Source: Bacteroides graminisolvens DSM 19988 = JCM 15093 (lineage in GTDB: Bacteria > Bacteroidota > Bacteroidia > Bacteroidales > Bacteroidaceae). From it: a stretch of DNA of 64,000 nucleotides. The position numbers and the translations under genes are program-made. The stretch is from contig NZ_ATZI01000001.1 of the NCBI RefSeq assembly GCF_000428125.1, positions 744,001 to 808,000 on the forward strand, written 5' to 3'. The stretch's first letter is position 1. Each line of letters starts with the position of its first letter. The notes beneath the pieces are model-generated. The model saw nothing but the letters and a program-made list of their open reading frames with translations. It had not been told where the DNA came from and ran no database searches. Of this stretch, positions 1-8,750 are shown piece after piece.

Positions 1-724
1 GTTCGAAGCCCATACCGGTGTCTATCACTTTGGCAGGGAGGCCTTCCAGACTACCGTCGGCTTTGCGGTTGTATTGCATGAAAACAAGGTTCCATATTTC
101 AATAACCTGCGGATGGCTTTGGTTAACAAGTGTCAGTCCGCTAACTGCCTCACGCTCGGCATCACTACGCAAGTCGATATGAATCTCCGAACAGGGACCG
201 CAGGGACCGGTATCACCCATCTCCCAGAAGTTATCGTGCTTGTTTCCGTTGATAATTCTGTCGGCCGGCAGAAATTGTCCCCAGATAGCAGCGGCTTCAT
301 TGTCGCGCTCCAGATTTTCCTGCGGATTGCCTTCGAATACAGTTGCATACAAACGATTAGGATCCAGCTTCAATACTTCAACCAAGTATTCCCAGGCCCA
401 CTCTATGGCATCTTTCTTGAAATAGTCTCCAAATGACCAGTTACCTAGCATCTCAAACATGGTGTGATGGTAGGTATCATGACCTACTTCTTCCAAGTCG
501 TTATGCTTACCACTTACACGAAGACATTTCTGTGAATCGGCTACTCTCTTATACTTTGCCGGATGATTACCTAAAATAATATCTTTAAATTGGTTCATCC
601 CCGCATTCGTAAACATGAGCGTAGGGTCATCTTTAATCACCATTGGAGCCGAAGGAACAATTTGATGTCCTTTCGATTCGAAAAAATTCTTGAATGATTC
701 TCTAATCTCTTTTGCAGTTAACAT
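1..724 (-). CDS. alaS: Alanyl-tRNA synthetase, N-terminal part (cut by window edge)
   Basis: Charges tRNA-Ala with alanine in the cytoplasm. The reverse strand from the ATG at 724-722 reads [15 protein letters not shown], followed by the class II aaRS motifs typical of Ala[12 protein letters not shown] near residue 40, a [11 protein letters not shown] stretch, [18 protein letters not shown] near residue 90, and [15 protein letters not shown] in the aminoacylation core. About 241 codons are visible; the family is about 870 residues, so the editing and C-Ala domains lie outside the window. A -7 box lies about 100 bp upstream on the same strand. The gene is divergent from the M23 peptidase gene. 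No frameshift is seen in the visible part. Confidence 0.97.
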   Translation of the reverse strand, partial: MLTAKEIRESFKNFFESKGHQIVPSAPMVIKDDPTLMFTNAGMNQFKDIILGNHPAKYKRVADSQKCLRVSGKHNDLEEVGHDTYHHTMFEMLGNWSFGDYFKKDAIEWAWEYLVEVLKLDPNRLYATVFEGNPQENLERDNEAAAIWGQFLPADRIINGNKHDNFWEMGDTGPCGPCSEIHIDLRSDAEREAVSGLTLVNQSHPQVIEIWNLVFMQYNRKADGSLEGLPAKVIDTGMGFE

Positions 725-825
725 ACTATTTATTCGCTTATATTATTCAGATTCATCAATCGCCTCAAATATATTGATCTATGCAACTTGGAATCTTTGA
801 GGTTAATATTCTAAAAAAAGATGTG

Positions 826-833
826 CAAAGATA
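826..833 (-). promoter_or_regulatory. -7 promoter element of alaS
   Basis: The reverse strand reads TATCTTTG, an exact match to the Bacteroidetes -7 consensus TAnnTTTG, followed by C as is common. No clear -33 TTTG is seen. It would place the alaS transcript start near 819 with a leader of about 95 nt. Confidence 0.6.
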
Positions 834-844
834 GCTCGTTTTAT

Positions 845-852
845 TATTTTTG
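845..852 (+). promoter_or_regulatory. -7 promoter element of the M23 peptidase gene
   Basis: TATTTTTG matches TAnnTTTG and lies 30 bp before the ATG at 883. The alternative TTG start at 850 would fall inside this box, which argues for the ATG. It sits 11 bp from the oppositely oriented alaS box. Confidence 0.5.
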
Positions 853-882
853 CCCTATTATTACGTGAAATATTTTTGCCTG

Positions 883-1851
883 ATGCGTAAAGTTTACTAT
901 ATTTATAACCCACGGACACAGACGTATGACCGCATTTATCCCACCGTTCGTCAACGAGCTTTGAGTATAGCCCGCAGACTTTTTATTGGTATGGGACTGG
1001 GTGCGGGCGCTTTTATTCTTTTACTTATCATTTTTGGATCACCGTCTGAAAAGGAGCTTAGAATGGAGAACAGTCAGCTCACTGCGCAGTATCATGTGCT
1101 TTCAAAAAGATTGGATGAAGCGCTGGGGGTCATGCAGGATATTCAACAACGTGATGATAATCTTTACCGGGTTATTTTTCAGGCTGATCCTATTTCCGAG
1201 GTGATAAGGAAGGCTGGCTACGGTGGAACCAATCGCTATGAAGAGCTAATGGAAATGGCGAATGCTGAACTGGTGGTGAGTACAACAAAGAAAATGGACC
1301 TTCTGCGCAGACAACTTTATGTGCAGTCACGCTCTTTTGATGATGTGGTTGCCATGTGCAAGAATCATGATGAGATGTTAAAGTGTATTCCTGCCATTCA
1401 ACCGGTGGCTAACAAGAAACTGCGGCAGACGGCATCGGGATATGGGGTGCGCATTGATCCGATTTATGGTAGTGCTAAGTTTCACGGGGGAATGGATTTC
1501 TCGGCTCATCCGGGAACGGATGTGTACGCAACGGGCGACGGGGTAGTCGTTAAAATGGGCTGGGATGGTGCTTATGGTAATACAATTATTATTGATCACG
1601 GTTTCGGATACAAAACAGTGTATGCACACCTGAAAGATTTTAGGACGAAGCTCCGTAAGAAAGTGGTAAGAGGTGAAGTGATTGGGGGTGTGGGTAGTAC
1701 AGGAAGAAGTACGGGGCCGCATTTGCACTATGAGGTGCATGTAAAAGGCCAAAGAGTGAATCCGGTCAACTATTACTTCATGGATTTAAGTGCTGAAGAT
1801 TATGACAAAATGATTCAAATAGCAGCGAATCATGGTAAAGTATTTGATTAA
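883..1851 (+). CDS. M23 family metallopeptidase, membrane-anchored
   Basis: Predicted peptidoglycan endopeptidase (LytM/M23) or a catalytically active relative of the divisome activators, acting in the periplasm. From the ATG at 883 (MRKVYYIYNP) it is 322 residues. A short basic cytoplasmic start is followed by one membrane segment (about residues 33-52, FIGMGLGAGAFILLLIIFG), a coiled-coil-like stretch (ELRMENSQLTAQY), and a C-terminal M23 domain. The zinc motifs are visible as HGGMDF (HxxxD) and HLHYEVH (HxH), and YAHL carries the further catalytic histidine. A longer frame begins at TTG 850, but that codon is within the promoter box. The MerR gene follows 19 bp downstream, probably co-transcribed. 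Confidence 0.9.
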   Translation: MRKVYYIYNPRTQTYDRIYPTVRQRALSIARRLFIGMGLGAGAFILLLIIFGSPSEKELRMENSQLTAQYHVLSKRLDEALGVMQDIQQRDDNLYRVIFQADPISEVIRKAGYGGTNRYEELMEMANAELVVSTTKKMDLLRRQLYVQSRSFDDVVAMCKNHDEMLKCIPAIQPVANKKLRQTASGYGVRIDPIYGSAKFHGGMDFSAHPGTDVYATGDGVVVKMGWDGAYGNTIIIDHGFGYKTVYAHLKDFRTKLRKKVVRGEVIGGVGSTGRSTGPHLHYEVHVKGQRVNPVNYYFMDLSAEDYDKMIQIAANHGKVFD

Positions 1852-1870
1852 ATTAATTAGTTAGCTTTTA

Positions 1871-2221
1871 ATGAATATGGCTCTTAATACGAATAAAGAA
1901 TTGAAATTATATTATTCAATTAGCGAGGTTGCAGAGATGTTTGATGTAAACGAGTCTTTACTACGTTTTTGGGAGAAGGAATTTCCTCAGATCAAACCGC
2001 GTAAAACGTCGGGTGGCACCCGGCAGTATCGGAAGGAGGATATTGAGACCATTAAGCTCATCTATCATTTGGTGAAAGAAAAAGGAATGACTTTACCCGG
2101 AGCGCGACAAAAGTTGAAAGACAATAAAGAAAATACAATCCGCAATTTTGAGATTGTGGAGCATTTAAAATCAATAAAGGAGGAACTGTTGGCCATGAAA
2201 AAGGAGCTCGACGAGATTTAA
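1871..2221 (+). CDS. Small MerR-family transcriptional regulator
   Basis: A 116-residue DNA-binding protein. The N-terminal half is a winged helix-turn-helix of the MerR type: YYSISEVAEMFDVNESLLRFWEKEFP, then the wing GGTRQYRKEDIETIKLIYHLV. The C-terminal part (NFEIVEHLKSIKEELLAMKKELDE) looks like a short dimerising coiled coil. There is no separate effector-binding domain and no cysteine pattern for metal sensing, so the signal is unknown. It lies 19 bp after the M23 peptidase gene and is probably in its operon. It ends at a hairpin shared with the convergent ppGpp enzyme gene. Target genes cannot be inferred from sequence. Confidence 0.88.
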   Translation: MNMALNTNKELKLYYSISEVAEMFDVNESLLRFWEKEFPQIKPRKTSGGTRQYRKEDIETIKLIYHLVKEKGMTLPGARQKLKDNKENTIRNFEIVEHLKSIKEELLAMKKELDEI

Positions 2222-2223
2222 AC

Positions 2224-2261
2224 AGCTGTTACCCGCTTATGATTCGACACGGGTAACTGCT
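2224..2261. terminator. Bidirectional hairpin between MerR and rel genes
   Basis: Inverted repeat with arms 2224-2235 and 2250-2261 (GTTACCCG / CGGGTAAC core, 11 of 12 pairs), followed on the + strand by TTTAATC. It overlaps the last codons of the convergent rel gene. The T tract is short, so strength is uncertain. Confidence 0.5.
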
Positions 2262-4480
2262 TTAATCTGATTGATCTTACGAAGGTTATTGCATATCTTT
2301 TTCACATCGTCAACATCGTGAACGTACAATTGAATCTTTCCTTCAAAAATGCCATCGTTCGTTTCAATGTTTAGTTTGCGGATGTTCACATTCAATTCAC
2401 GTGAAATAACCTGAGTGATTTCGTTGAGCAAACCTACACTGTCAATTCCTTTAATGTAGATATAAACAAGAAAGGATAGTGCTTTGTGGGTATCCCACGT
2501 GGTAGCGATGATACGATTACCAAAGCTACTTTTTAGTTTAACAGCAACCGGGCATTGTCTTTTGTGAATGGTAATTTTTTCATTTTCATCCATGTAACCC
2601 AATACATCATCACCCGGTATTGGCTGACAACAATCGGCTATTGCATAGTTCTTTTGAATACTATCATCTGTGAGTTTGAGTATCTGTTTAGGATTAATCT
2701 TCTCTTGACTGGCTTTCTCTTCTGGACGGTCTTTGTTCTCTTTGTTGGTACCAAAAGAGAACGTCAGATATTTCTTCCAGTTGCTGGCTTTCTCTTTTAA
2801 TTCATTTCTATCCGTGTCTCCTAATATAACATTCTTACTGCCAATAGCCATGTACAGATCATCAGCAGTCTTCATATTGTGAAGCTTACAGAGTTTTTCT
2901 ATATTTGACTCATCCGCCTGAAGCTCTTCTTCGAGCAAGAAGTCATGTAAGATACGTTCGCCCTCCTTTTGAAAGCTCTTTTGTTCTTTCTTCAGTATAG
3001 CTGCAATTTTAGCTCTTGCTTTGGCTGTTGTAGCAAACACTTCCCATGAAGGTTGTACGCGTTGAGATTTGGAAGTCAGGATTTCAACCTGGTCACCACT
3101 CTCTAATTTATGGCTAAGGGGAACCAGTTTGTGGTTTACTTTGGCACCAATGCAATGACTTCCTAAATCTGTGTGCAACGAAAAAGCAAAATCAAGCGCG
3201 GTTGAATTTTGAGGCATGGTTTTTATTTCACCTTTAGGGGTGAATACAAATATCTCAGAAGCAAAAAGATTTAGCTTAATGGTATCAAGAAAATCGATGG
3301 CATCCGGTTGGGGGTCGTCTAGTATTTCTTTAATGGTACGCAACCATTTTTCAAGTTCCCCTTCATCTTCGCTGCCTCCTCCTTCTTTGTATTTCCAATG
3401 TGCGGCAAATCCTTGCTCGGCTACATCATTCATTCTTTCGCTACGTATCTGCACTTCAACCCATTGGCCGTTGTTTCCCATCAACGTAACATGAAGGGCC
3501 TGATAGCCATTGGCTTTGGGGTGGCTTACCCAATCGCGCAATCTGTCGGGATGCGGTTTGTATATCTTGGATATGGATACATATATGTCGAAACAGTCGT
3601 TCAATTCTTCTTCCTCATTTCGAGGATCAAAAATAATACGCACAGCGAGTAAATCAAAGATCTCTTCGAAAGGAACGTGTTTGGTTTGCATCTTGTTCCA
3701 GATGGAGTAAATGGACTTGACGCGTGCTATAATTCTATATTTAAGCCCCATTTTATCAAGTTGTACTCTGATAGGAGCGGTGAAAGATTGGAAGGCTTCT
3801 TCGCGTTCAGCGGCACTAGCTGCCAGCTTTTCTTCAATCTCCTGGTACTCTTCGGGGTGTTCGTATTTGAAACTCAGGTTTTCGAGCTCGGTCTTTATTC
3901 TGTTCAGGCCCAGCCTATTAGCCAAAGGGGCATAGATGTATAGTGTTTCTCCGGCTATTTTATATTGCTTATTGGGTAGCAAGGAACCGAGTGTTCTCAT
4001 ATTGTGCAAGCGGTCGGCTATTTTAATAAGAATCACCCGTATATCGTCAGACATGGTGAGAAGCAGTTTCTTGAAGTTCTCGGCTTGAGCCGATGCTTTA
4101 TCACCAAAAATGCCGCCCGATATTTTTGTCAGCCCGTCAACAATATGAGCAATCTTGGGACCGAATATGTTTTCAATATCTTCAACCGTGTAATCGGTAT
4201 CTTCAACCACATCATGCAGCAGTGCAGAACAGATTGATGTGGAACCTAAGCCAATTTCATTGCATACAATCTTTGCAACAGCTAACGGGTGCATAATGTA
4301 GGGCTCTCCTGATTGACGTTTTACTCCTTTATGCGCCTGATTAGCAAAATTGAATGCTTTGGTGATTACTTCAACACGCTTACGATGCTTAGTCGCCAAA
4401 TAGTCATTCAGAAGTTCCTGAAATGATTGGTCAATCATCTCTTCATCAGACATCTCGTTATATATCACATTCTCCATCAT
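2237..4480 (-). CDS. rel: Bifunctional (p)ppGpp synthetase/hydrolase, RelA/SpoT family
   Basis: Makes and degrades the stringent-response alarmone (p)ppGpp. From ATG 4480 (MMENVIYNEM) it is 747 residues, normal for a long RSH. Order: HD hydrolase domain (about residues 60-210) with the HD motif in LLHDVVEDTDY; RelA synthetase domain (about 260-390) with LLAVRIIFD, HPKANGYQALHVTL and EVQIRSERMNDVAEQG; TGS domain (about 420-485, IFVFTPKGEIKTMP); and a C-terminal ACT domain (FLVYIYIKGIDSVGLLNEI). HD residues are intact, so hydrolysis is expected. A longer frame starts at TTG 4516, but that is directly beside the -7 box at 4504-4511, so the internal ATG is preferred. Bacteroides species usually carry two long RSH genes; which one this is cannot be decided here. 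Confidence 0.93.
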   Translation of the reverse strand: MMENVIYNEMSDEEMIDQSFQELLNDYLATKHRKRVEVITKAFNFANQAHKGVKRQSGEPYIMHPLAVAKIVCNEIGLGSTSICSALLHDVVEDTDYTVEDIENIFGPKIAHIVDGLTKISGGIFGDKASAQAENFKKLLLTMSDDIRVILIKIADRLHNMRTLGSLLPNKQYKIAGETLYIYAPLANRLGLNRIKTELENLSFKYEHPEEYQEIEEKLAASAAEREEAFQSFTAPIRVQLDKMGLKYRIIARVKSIYSIWNKMQTKHVPFEEIFDLLAVRIIFDPRNEEEELNDCFDIYVSISKIYKPHPDRLRDWVSHPKANGYQALHVTLMGNNGQWVEVQIRSERMNDVAEQGFAAHWKYKEGGGSEDEGELEKWLRTIKEILDDPQPDAIDFLDTIKLNLFASEIFVFTPKGEIKTMPQNSTALDFAFSLHTDLGSHCIGAKVNHKLVPLSHKLESGDQVEILTSKSQRVQPSWEVFATTAKARAKIAAILKKEQKSFQKEGERILHDFLLEEELQADESNIEKLCKLHNMKTADDLYMAIGSKNVILGDTDRNELKEKASNWKKYLTFSFGTNKENKDRPEEKASQEKINPKQILKLTDDSIQKNYAIADCCQPIPGDDVLGYMDENEKITIHKRQCPVAVKLKSSFGNRIIATTWDTHKALSFLVYIYIKGIDSVGLLNEITQVISRELNVNIRKLNIETNDGIFEGKIQLYVHDVDDVKKICNNLRKINQIKAVTRVES

Positions 4481-4503
4481 GCACTTTTTTGTTCGTTGGT
4501 TTG

Positions 4504-4511
4504 CAAAAATA
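4504..4511 (-). promoter_or_regulatory. -7 promoter element of rel
   Basis: The reverse strand reads TATTTTTG, 24 bp upstream of the ATG at 4480. It matches TAnnTTTG. The short leader supports the ATG start. Confidence 0.5.
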
Positions 4512-4573
4512 ATCAAAAATCAAGAGCATACAAGCACTGTGCACCCTTTTCTTATCATATTGTAAATACAACA

Positions 4574-4625
4574 ATATTTCCGCATATTAGGTTGATTCTA
4601 CTTTCAATCTAATATGCGGAAATAT
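4574..4625. terminator. Long hairpin terminator after mltD
   Basis: Perfect 17-bp inverted repeat (arms 4574-4590 and 4609-4625), extended by five more pairs including one G-T to 22 bp around an 8-nt loop. On the + strand it is followed by AAAAC and eight T. On the minus strand it lies 37 bp after the mltD stop, so it probably ends the parA-parB-DUF5683-mltD transcript and insulates rel. Confidence 0.75.
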
Positions 4626-4661
4626 AAAACTTTTTTTTCGAAAATACGATCCGACTGCCTC

Positions 4662-5984
4662 TTATTTATATATTTTCAAACGCTTTCCTGCAGTAATCCT
4701 ATTATTTCGAATGTTATTCCATTTCCTGAGATCACTGATACGCACATTGTATCTCTCAGCAATAGTAGATAAAGTCTCTCCACTTCTTATTTTATGATAC
4801 GTAGCTGTACCTCGGGGAGTTGATTTACGTACAGTAGCAGGTTCGTTTTTTACCTCGACGATCTTTCTGTCGCTGAAAAGTTCTTCAGCACGATGTTTGT
4901 AAATAGTGTCCTGGCTATCAATGAACGTGCTGACCTGATTGTAGGGCAATCTGAGGGTATATGGCTTTATGTTGCCGGGAATAATATTCTTTCTGTATTG
5001 TGGATTTAAGCTTTTAATTTGCTCCATACTGATACCGCAGATATCGGCTATTTGTTCAAAATGCAGTGCTTTCGTTACTTGCACGGTATCTGTATTAGCA
5101 GGAATATCTGTCTCCATGGGGCAGATATTATGATCACAATAATACGTCATTAAATAATTAGCGGCAATGAAAGCAGGAACATAGCCTCTGGTCTCTTTCG
5201 GCAACAAATTATAAATGCTCCAATAATCATTCTTGCCCCCTGAGCGACGTATAGCCTTATTGATATTTCCCGGTCCGCAGTTATAGGCTGCAATCACTAA
5301 ATTCCAATCTTGGTATATCTCATACAAGTCTTTTAAGTATCTGGCTGCTGCCCATGTTGCTTTGATAGGATCCCTTCTTTCATCAACGAGGCTGTTAACC
5401 TCTAAACCGTATATTTTACCGGTGCCTATCATAAATTGCCATAATCCCGAAGCACCTGCACGTGACACTGCCGACGGGTTTAAAGCCGATTCGATAACGG
5501 GTAAATATTTGAGTTCCAAAGGCAGGTTATAAGCATCTAAAGCTTCTTCAAAGATAGGGATGTAAAAATTTGAAGCGCTGAGCATGAAGGATACTTGTTC
5601 GCGCAAACGTGAAGCATACATATCAATGAACTTCCTTACGACGTCATTGTAAGGCATTTCCATCACACTGGGAATCCTTGAAAGCCGGTCTACATATATG
5701 GAATCACTGAAGTACGGATTCTCTTCGGAGGTATTGCAATCCTTACCCAATTGGAGATACGTTTTAGCCTTCCAGTCATTCAGTAGACTGTCTATCGGGT
5801 AAGTCATACTTTTGGGTAAGTCAATACTTTCCTGTCTCTCTACTCCGTTGTCACGAACCACAACGTCAACGCTTTGTGCATTTAAATTCTCTGCTACGGT
5901 TACCGTAATAACCAGAAACAGAATTCTGTATACACCCCCATTAACTGTTTTGAGAAGTTCGCTTATCATGTTTTTATTCTTCAT
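4662..5984 (-). CDS. mltD: MltD-like lytic transglycosylase with LysM domain
   Basis: Cleaves peptidoglycan glycan strands in the periplasm, leaving anhydro-muramyl ends. It is 440 residues. An N-terminal hydrophobic segment (about 17-36) ending ENLNAQS suggests a signal peptide. The SLT domain (about 150-265) carries the catalytic glutamate E165 in PVIESALNPS, then GASGLWQFM and the AAYNCGPGN motif. One LysM peptidoglycan-binding repeat closes the protein (about 394-438, IRSGETLSTIAERYNV). It is last in a minus-strand cluster after parA, parB and the DUF5683 gene (11 bp gap), and ends before a strong hairpin. Identity with MltD of E. coli is by domain order; E. coli MltD has two LysM repeats. 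Confidence 0.92.
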   Translation of the reverse strand: MKNKNMISELLKTVNGGVYRILFLVITVTVAENLNAQSVDVVVRDNGVERQESIDLPKSMTYPIDSLLNDWKAKTYLQLGKDCNTSEENPYFSDSIYVDRLSRIPSVMEMPYNDVVRKFIDMYASRLREQVSFMLSASNFYIPIFEEALDAYNLPLELKYLPVIESALNPSAVSRAGASGLWQFMIGTGKIYGLEVNSLVDERRDPIKATWAAARYLKDLYEIYQDWNLVIAAYNCGPGNINKAIRRSGGKNDYWSIYNLLPKETRGYVPAFIAANYLMTYYCDHNICPMETDIPANTDTVQVTKALHFEQIADICGISMEQIKSLNPQYRKNIIPGNIKPYTLRLPYNQVSTFIDSQDTIYKHRAEELFSDRKIVEVKNEPATVRKSTPRGTATYHKIRSGETLSTIAERYNVRISDLRKWNNIRNNRITAGKRLKIYK

Positions 5985-5995
5985 ATTTACTTTTT

Positions 5996-6763
5996 TTAGA
6001 AACGGAAACTACATTGCAATCCGACTGATTTGCCCGCTTGAGTCCGGTTGTTAATTATAGTTGGTTCTACCTTCATGCTTAAATCCGGTGTGATGTCGAA
6101 GCTTGATAATTCTGCATCAACATAGGCATCAATGATTGACACAAGATACACGCCAATAAATGCAAAGATGCTCATATCCCGATAACGCCTATACATATCT
6201 TTCCTTTTCTTTAGTACAGATTGTAGCTGACTATCGGTATAGTTAGCATTGGGAGGCAATAAATCCAAATAACTGTTTGTATTTTCATTGTCATCCATTA
6301 AATCCATATACGCCTGTGAATAATCCTTATACATCTTATTATTCCAGCTCAACGCATAGGCACATCCGGCAAAGCCTCCGTATATAATGGGGAGTTTCCA
6401 ATATTTCTTGTTGTATATCTGTCCTCCTCCCGGAAAAATAACAGCCAACCAGGTTGCTTTGCCCGAATTGGGTATCCATTGTTTTTTGTTCTTCGCAAAA
6501 TTAACACTGTCATTTTTCAGGCTGTCTGCCAGTAACACCGGTGAAGACAACTTCTTAATATTGCGCTGGTTTGCTAGTGCCAAACTATCCGAGATGGCTA
6601 TCGAATCATTTCTGCGAATATCCGTTTCCGAGACTTCGTTGATTGATAATCTTTTTCTTCGAGCAGCAGCTTCCTGTGCATATACGCAACCTACCCCGGT
6701 GTGCGTTAAGCAAACAAGCAGACATATTATTTTCCAGTAATATTTTTGATTCTTAATTATCAT
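5996..6763 (-). CDS. DUF5683 membrane protein
   Basis: A 255-residue exported or membrane protein of unknown function. An N-terminal signal-like segment (YYWKIICLLVCLTHTGVGCV) ends before YAQEAAARR. A polar linker to about residue 95 follows. The DUF5683 region has WLAVIFPGGGQIYNKKYWK, a short hydrophobic stretch (LPIIYGGFAGCAYAL) and a later one (SIFAFIGVYLVSIIDAYVDA). The start codon directly abuts the parB stop, so translation is probably coupled. In Bacteroidetes this domain commonly sits beside parAB and the transglycosylase gene; I infer a link to envelope biogenesis, but no catalytic motif is visible. Confidence 0.8.
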   Translation of the reverse strand: MIIKNQKYYWKIICLLVCLTHTGVGCVYAQEAAARRKRLSINEVSETDIRRNDSIAISDSLALANQRNIKKLSSPVLLADSLKNDSVNFAKNKKQWIPNSGKATWLAVIFPGGGQIYNKKYWKLPIIYGGFAGCAYALSWNNKMYKDYSQAYMDLMDDNENTNSYLDLLPPNANYTDSQLQSVLKKRKDMYRRYRDMSIFAFIGVYLVSIIDAYVDAELSSFDITPDLSMKVEPTIINNRTQAGKSVGLQCSFRF

Positions 6764-7651
6764 TTACTTCTTTAATGAATCAAGCTTTCCCATAATACGT
6801 TCTAGTTCTTCTTCGTTATTAAAAGGAATGCTTATTTTGCCTTTACCCTTTTCGGAGCAGGTTAATTGGACCTTCGTATTAAAGAAACCCGAAAGATGTT
6901 TTTTTAGTAAGTTGAATTCTTCCGGTAGTTTCTTTCTTTTAGGCACTATTTTTTTATTCCCACTTGTAATGGTCTCTCCTTCACTTAACGACTTAACGAT
7001 TTCCTCAACCTTACGAACAGAATAAGCATGCTGAATAATCTCCTCAAACACTTTAATCTGTAGTTTAGGATCAGTCAATGTGATCAGAGCGCGTGCATGC
7101 CCCATATCTATCTGTTTGTTTTGAAGGGCCATTTGTATAGGTGCGGGCAGTTTTAACAAACGCAGGTAGTTGGCTATAGTAGTACGTTTTTTACCTACTC
7201 TTTCGCTAAGGCGTTCTTGTGTTAAGTCATATTGCTCAATCAAATGTTGATAAGCCAATGCTATTTCAACAGAGTTAAGATCTTCACGTTGAATGTTTTC
7301 TATCAATGCCATTTCCATGACATTCTCATCATCAGCGGTACGGATGTAAGCAGGTATTGATTTGAGTCCTGCTTTCAAAGAAGCGCGATAACGTCTTTCT
7401 CCGGCAATTATCTGATATTCGTCTTCGTTGATCTTACGTAGAGTGATAGGCTGAATAATTCCTATTTCTGAAATAGAGTCGGCCAGCTCACTTAATGCTG
7501 TTTCGTCGAATTCACGACGCGGCTGATTGGGATTTACGGATATTTTCGATAATTCAATTTCATTGATAGAAGAAGAACCTTCGGTTTGCACCTCATCCAT
7601 AGATAGTAAGGCATCGAGTCCTCTTCCTAGCGCATTTCTTCTTTGTACCAT
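6764..7651 (-). CDS. parB: Chromosome partitioning protein ParB
   Basis: CTP-dependent DNA clamp that loads at parS sites near the origin and works with ParA in chromosome segregation. It is 295 residues. The N-terminal CTPase/ParB domain (about 28-120) shows NPNQPRREFD, the GERRYRA motif and ENIQREDLN. A helix-turn-helix region follows (about 130-190: LTQERLSERVGKKRTTIANYLRLL, then MGHARALI), and a C-terminal dimerisation segment ends in LERIMGKLDSLKK. It is one base downstream of the parA stop. Chromosomal rather than plasmid origin is supported by the surrounding housekeeping genes. Confidence 0.95.
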   Translation of the reverse strand: MVQRRNALGRGLDALLSMDEVQTEGSSSINEIELSKISVNPNQPRREFDETALSELADSISEIGIIQPITLRKINEDEYQIIAGERRYRASLKAGLKSIPAYIRTADDENVMEMALIENIQREDLNSVEIALAYQHLIEQYDLTQERLSERVGKKRTTIANYLRLLKLPAPIQMALQNKQIDMGHARALITLTDPKLQIKVFEEIIQHAYSVRKVEEIVKSLSEGETITSGNKKIVPKRKKLPEEFNLLKKHLSGFFNTKVQLTCSEKGKGKISIPFNNEEELERIMGKLDSLKK

Positions 7652-7652
7652 A

Positions 7653-8423
7653 CTATTTATTTTTGTTTTTGCTTATAAGTTCTTTTGCTAATGACAAATG
7701 GTTCTTTGCACCGGTTGATTCTGCATCATACAAAATTGTGGGCAAACCATAACTGGGTGCTTCGCTTAATTTTACGTTACGTTGAATAACCGTTTTAAAG
7801 ACAAGTTCCTGAAAGTGTTTCTTCACCTCATCATATATTTGGTTAGCCTGTCGTAACCTCGAGTCATACATGGTCAATAGAAATCCTTCAATTTCTAAAG
7901 TCGGATTCAGTTTTGACTTTATAATTTTAATCGTATTAAGGAGTTTGCTGATTCCTTCCAATGCAAAATACTCTGCCTGTACCGGAATAATGACCGAATC
8001 GGCGGCTGTGAGCGCATTGATTGTAATTAATCCCAATGAAGGAGAACAATCAATCAGTATATAGTCATACTGACTCTTTAAAGGTTCTAATACCTCCTTC
8101 AATATTTTCTCTCTGTTTTTAAGATTCAACATTTCAATCTCAGCTCCAACCAGATTTATATGCGAAGATATCACTTTTAATGATTCGATCTCAGTATCAT
8201 GAATGGCCTTTCTTACATCAGTCCGGTCAATTATACACTCATAGATAGTATATTCAGATTGTTTGATATCAACTCCCAATCCGGAAGAAGCATTAGCCTG
8301 CGGATCGGCATCAACAACCAAAACTCTCTTCTCAAGTGTGGCGAGCGATGCTGCAAGATTTATCGTAGTGGTCGTTTTTCCAACGCCACCTTTTTGGTTA
8401 GCCAAAGCAATTATTTTTCCCAT
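7653..8423 (-). CDS. parA: Chromosome partitioning ATPase ParA (Soj)
   Basis: Deviant Walker-type ATPase that drives segregation of ParB-parS complexes. It is 256 residues, the usual size for Soj. The deviant Walker A motif is at the N-terminus (NQKGGVGKTTTTINLA, about residues 9-24), followed by VLVVDADPQANASS (switch I) and YILIDCSPSLGLIT (Walker B/switch II). There is no N-terminal DNA-binding extension, as expected for chromosomal ParA. It is first in the parA-parB-DUF5683-mltD cluster. A -7 box lies about 150 bp upstream. Confidence 0.95.
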   Translation of the reverse strand: MGKIIALANQKGGVGKTTTTINLAASLATLEKRVLVVDADPQANASSGLGVDIKQSEYTIYECIIDRTDVRKAIHDTEIESLKVISSHINLVGAEIEMLNLKNREKILKEVLEPLKSQYDYILIDCSPSLGLITINALTAADSVIIPVQAEYFALEGISKLLNTIKIIKSKLNPTLEIEGFLLTMYDSRLRQANQIYDEVKKHFQELVFKTVIQRNVKLSEAPSYGLPTILYDAESTGAKNHLSLAKELISKNKNK

Positions 8424-8570
8424 ATGCCTTTAATTTATGGCAGCGAAATAAATCATAAAAACTCAGAGAGCCTACTAAAAAAATGAAACTTTTCTCAAAC
8501 TGTTGATAAAACGTTGTTTCTGTTAATAACTTCTGTTACTCACATTTTTCTTTAGTACTCATTAAGCACG

Positions 8571-8578
8571 CAAATATA
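8571..8578 (-). promoter_or_regulatory. -7 promoter element of the parA operon
   Basis: The reverse strand reads TATATTTG (TAnnTTTG). It would give a leader of about 140 nt before parA. Confidence 0.45.
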
Positions 8579-8742
8579 AATATTTTAGTTGAATTAACAG
8601 TCTTTTTTTTACTCACTTGCAGAACATTAAGATTTATAAACGGCTTATACCCTTATTATTATAGATATGGGTTACTAAACCTTAATTGTAATTATCAGTA
8701 AGCAGTTATGAACCAGAGTTTCATTATTCCTATGTTTTTTGC

Positions 8743-8750
8743 TATTTTTG
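8743..8750 (+). promoter_or_regulatory. -7 promoter element of surE-lpxB
   Basis: TATTTTTG lies 28 bp before the surE ATG and matches TAnnTTTG. Confidence 0.5.

Noticed and set aside
74..436. Plus-strand open frames in the first 450 bases
   Set aside because: They are antisense shadows of alaS, whose minus-strand frame carries all the expected motifs.
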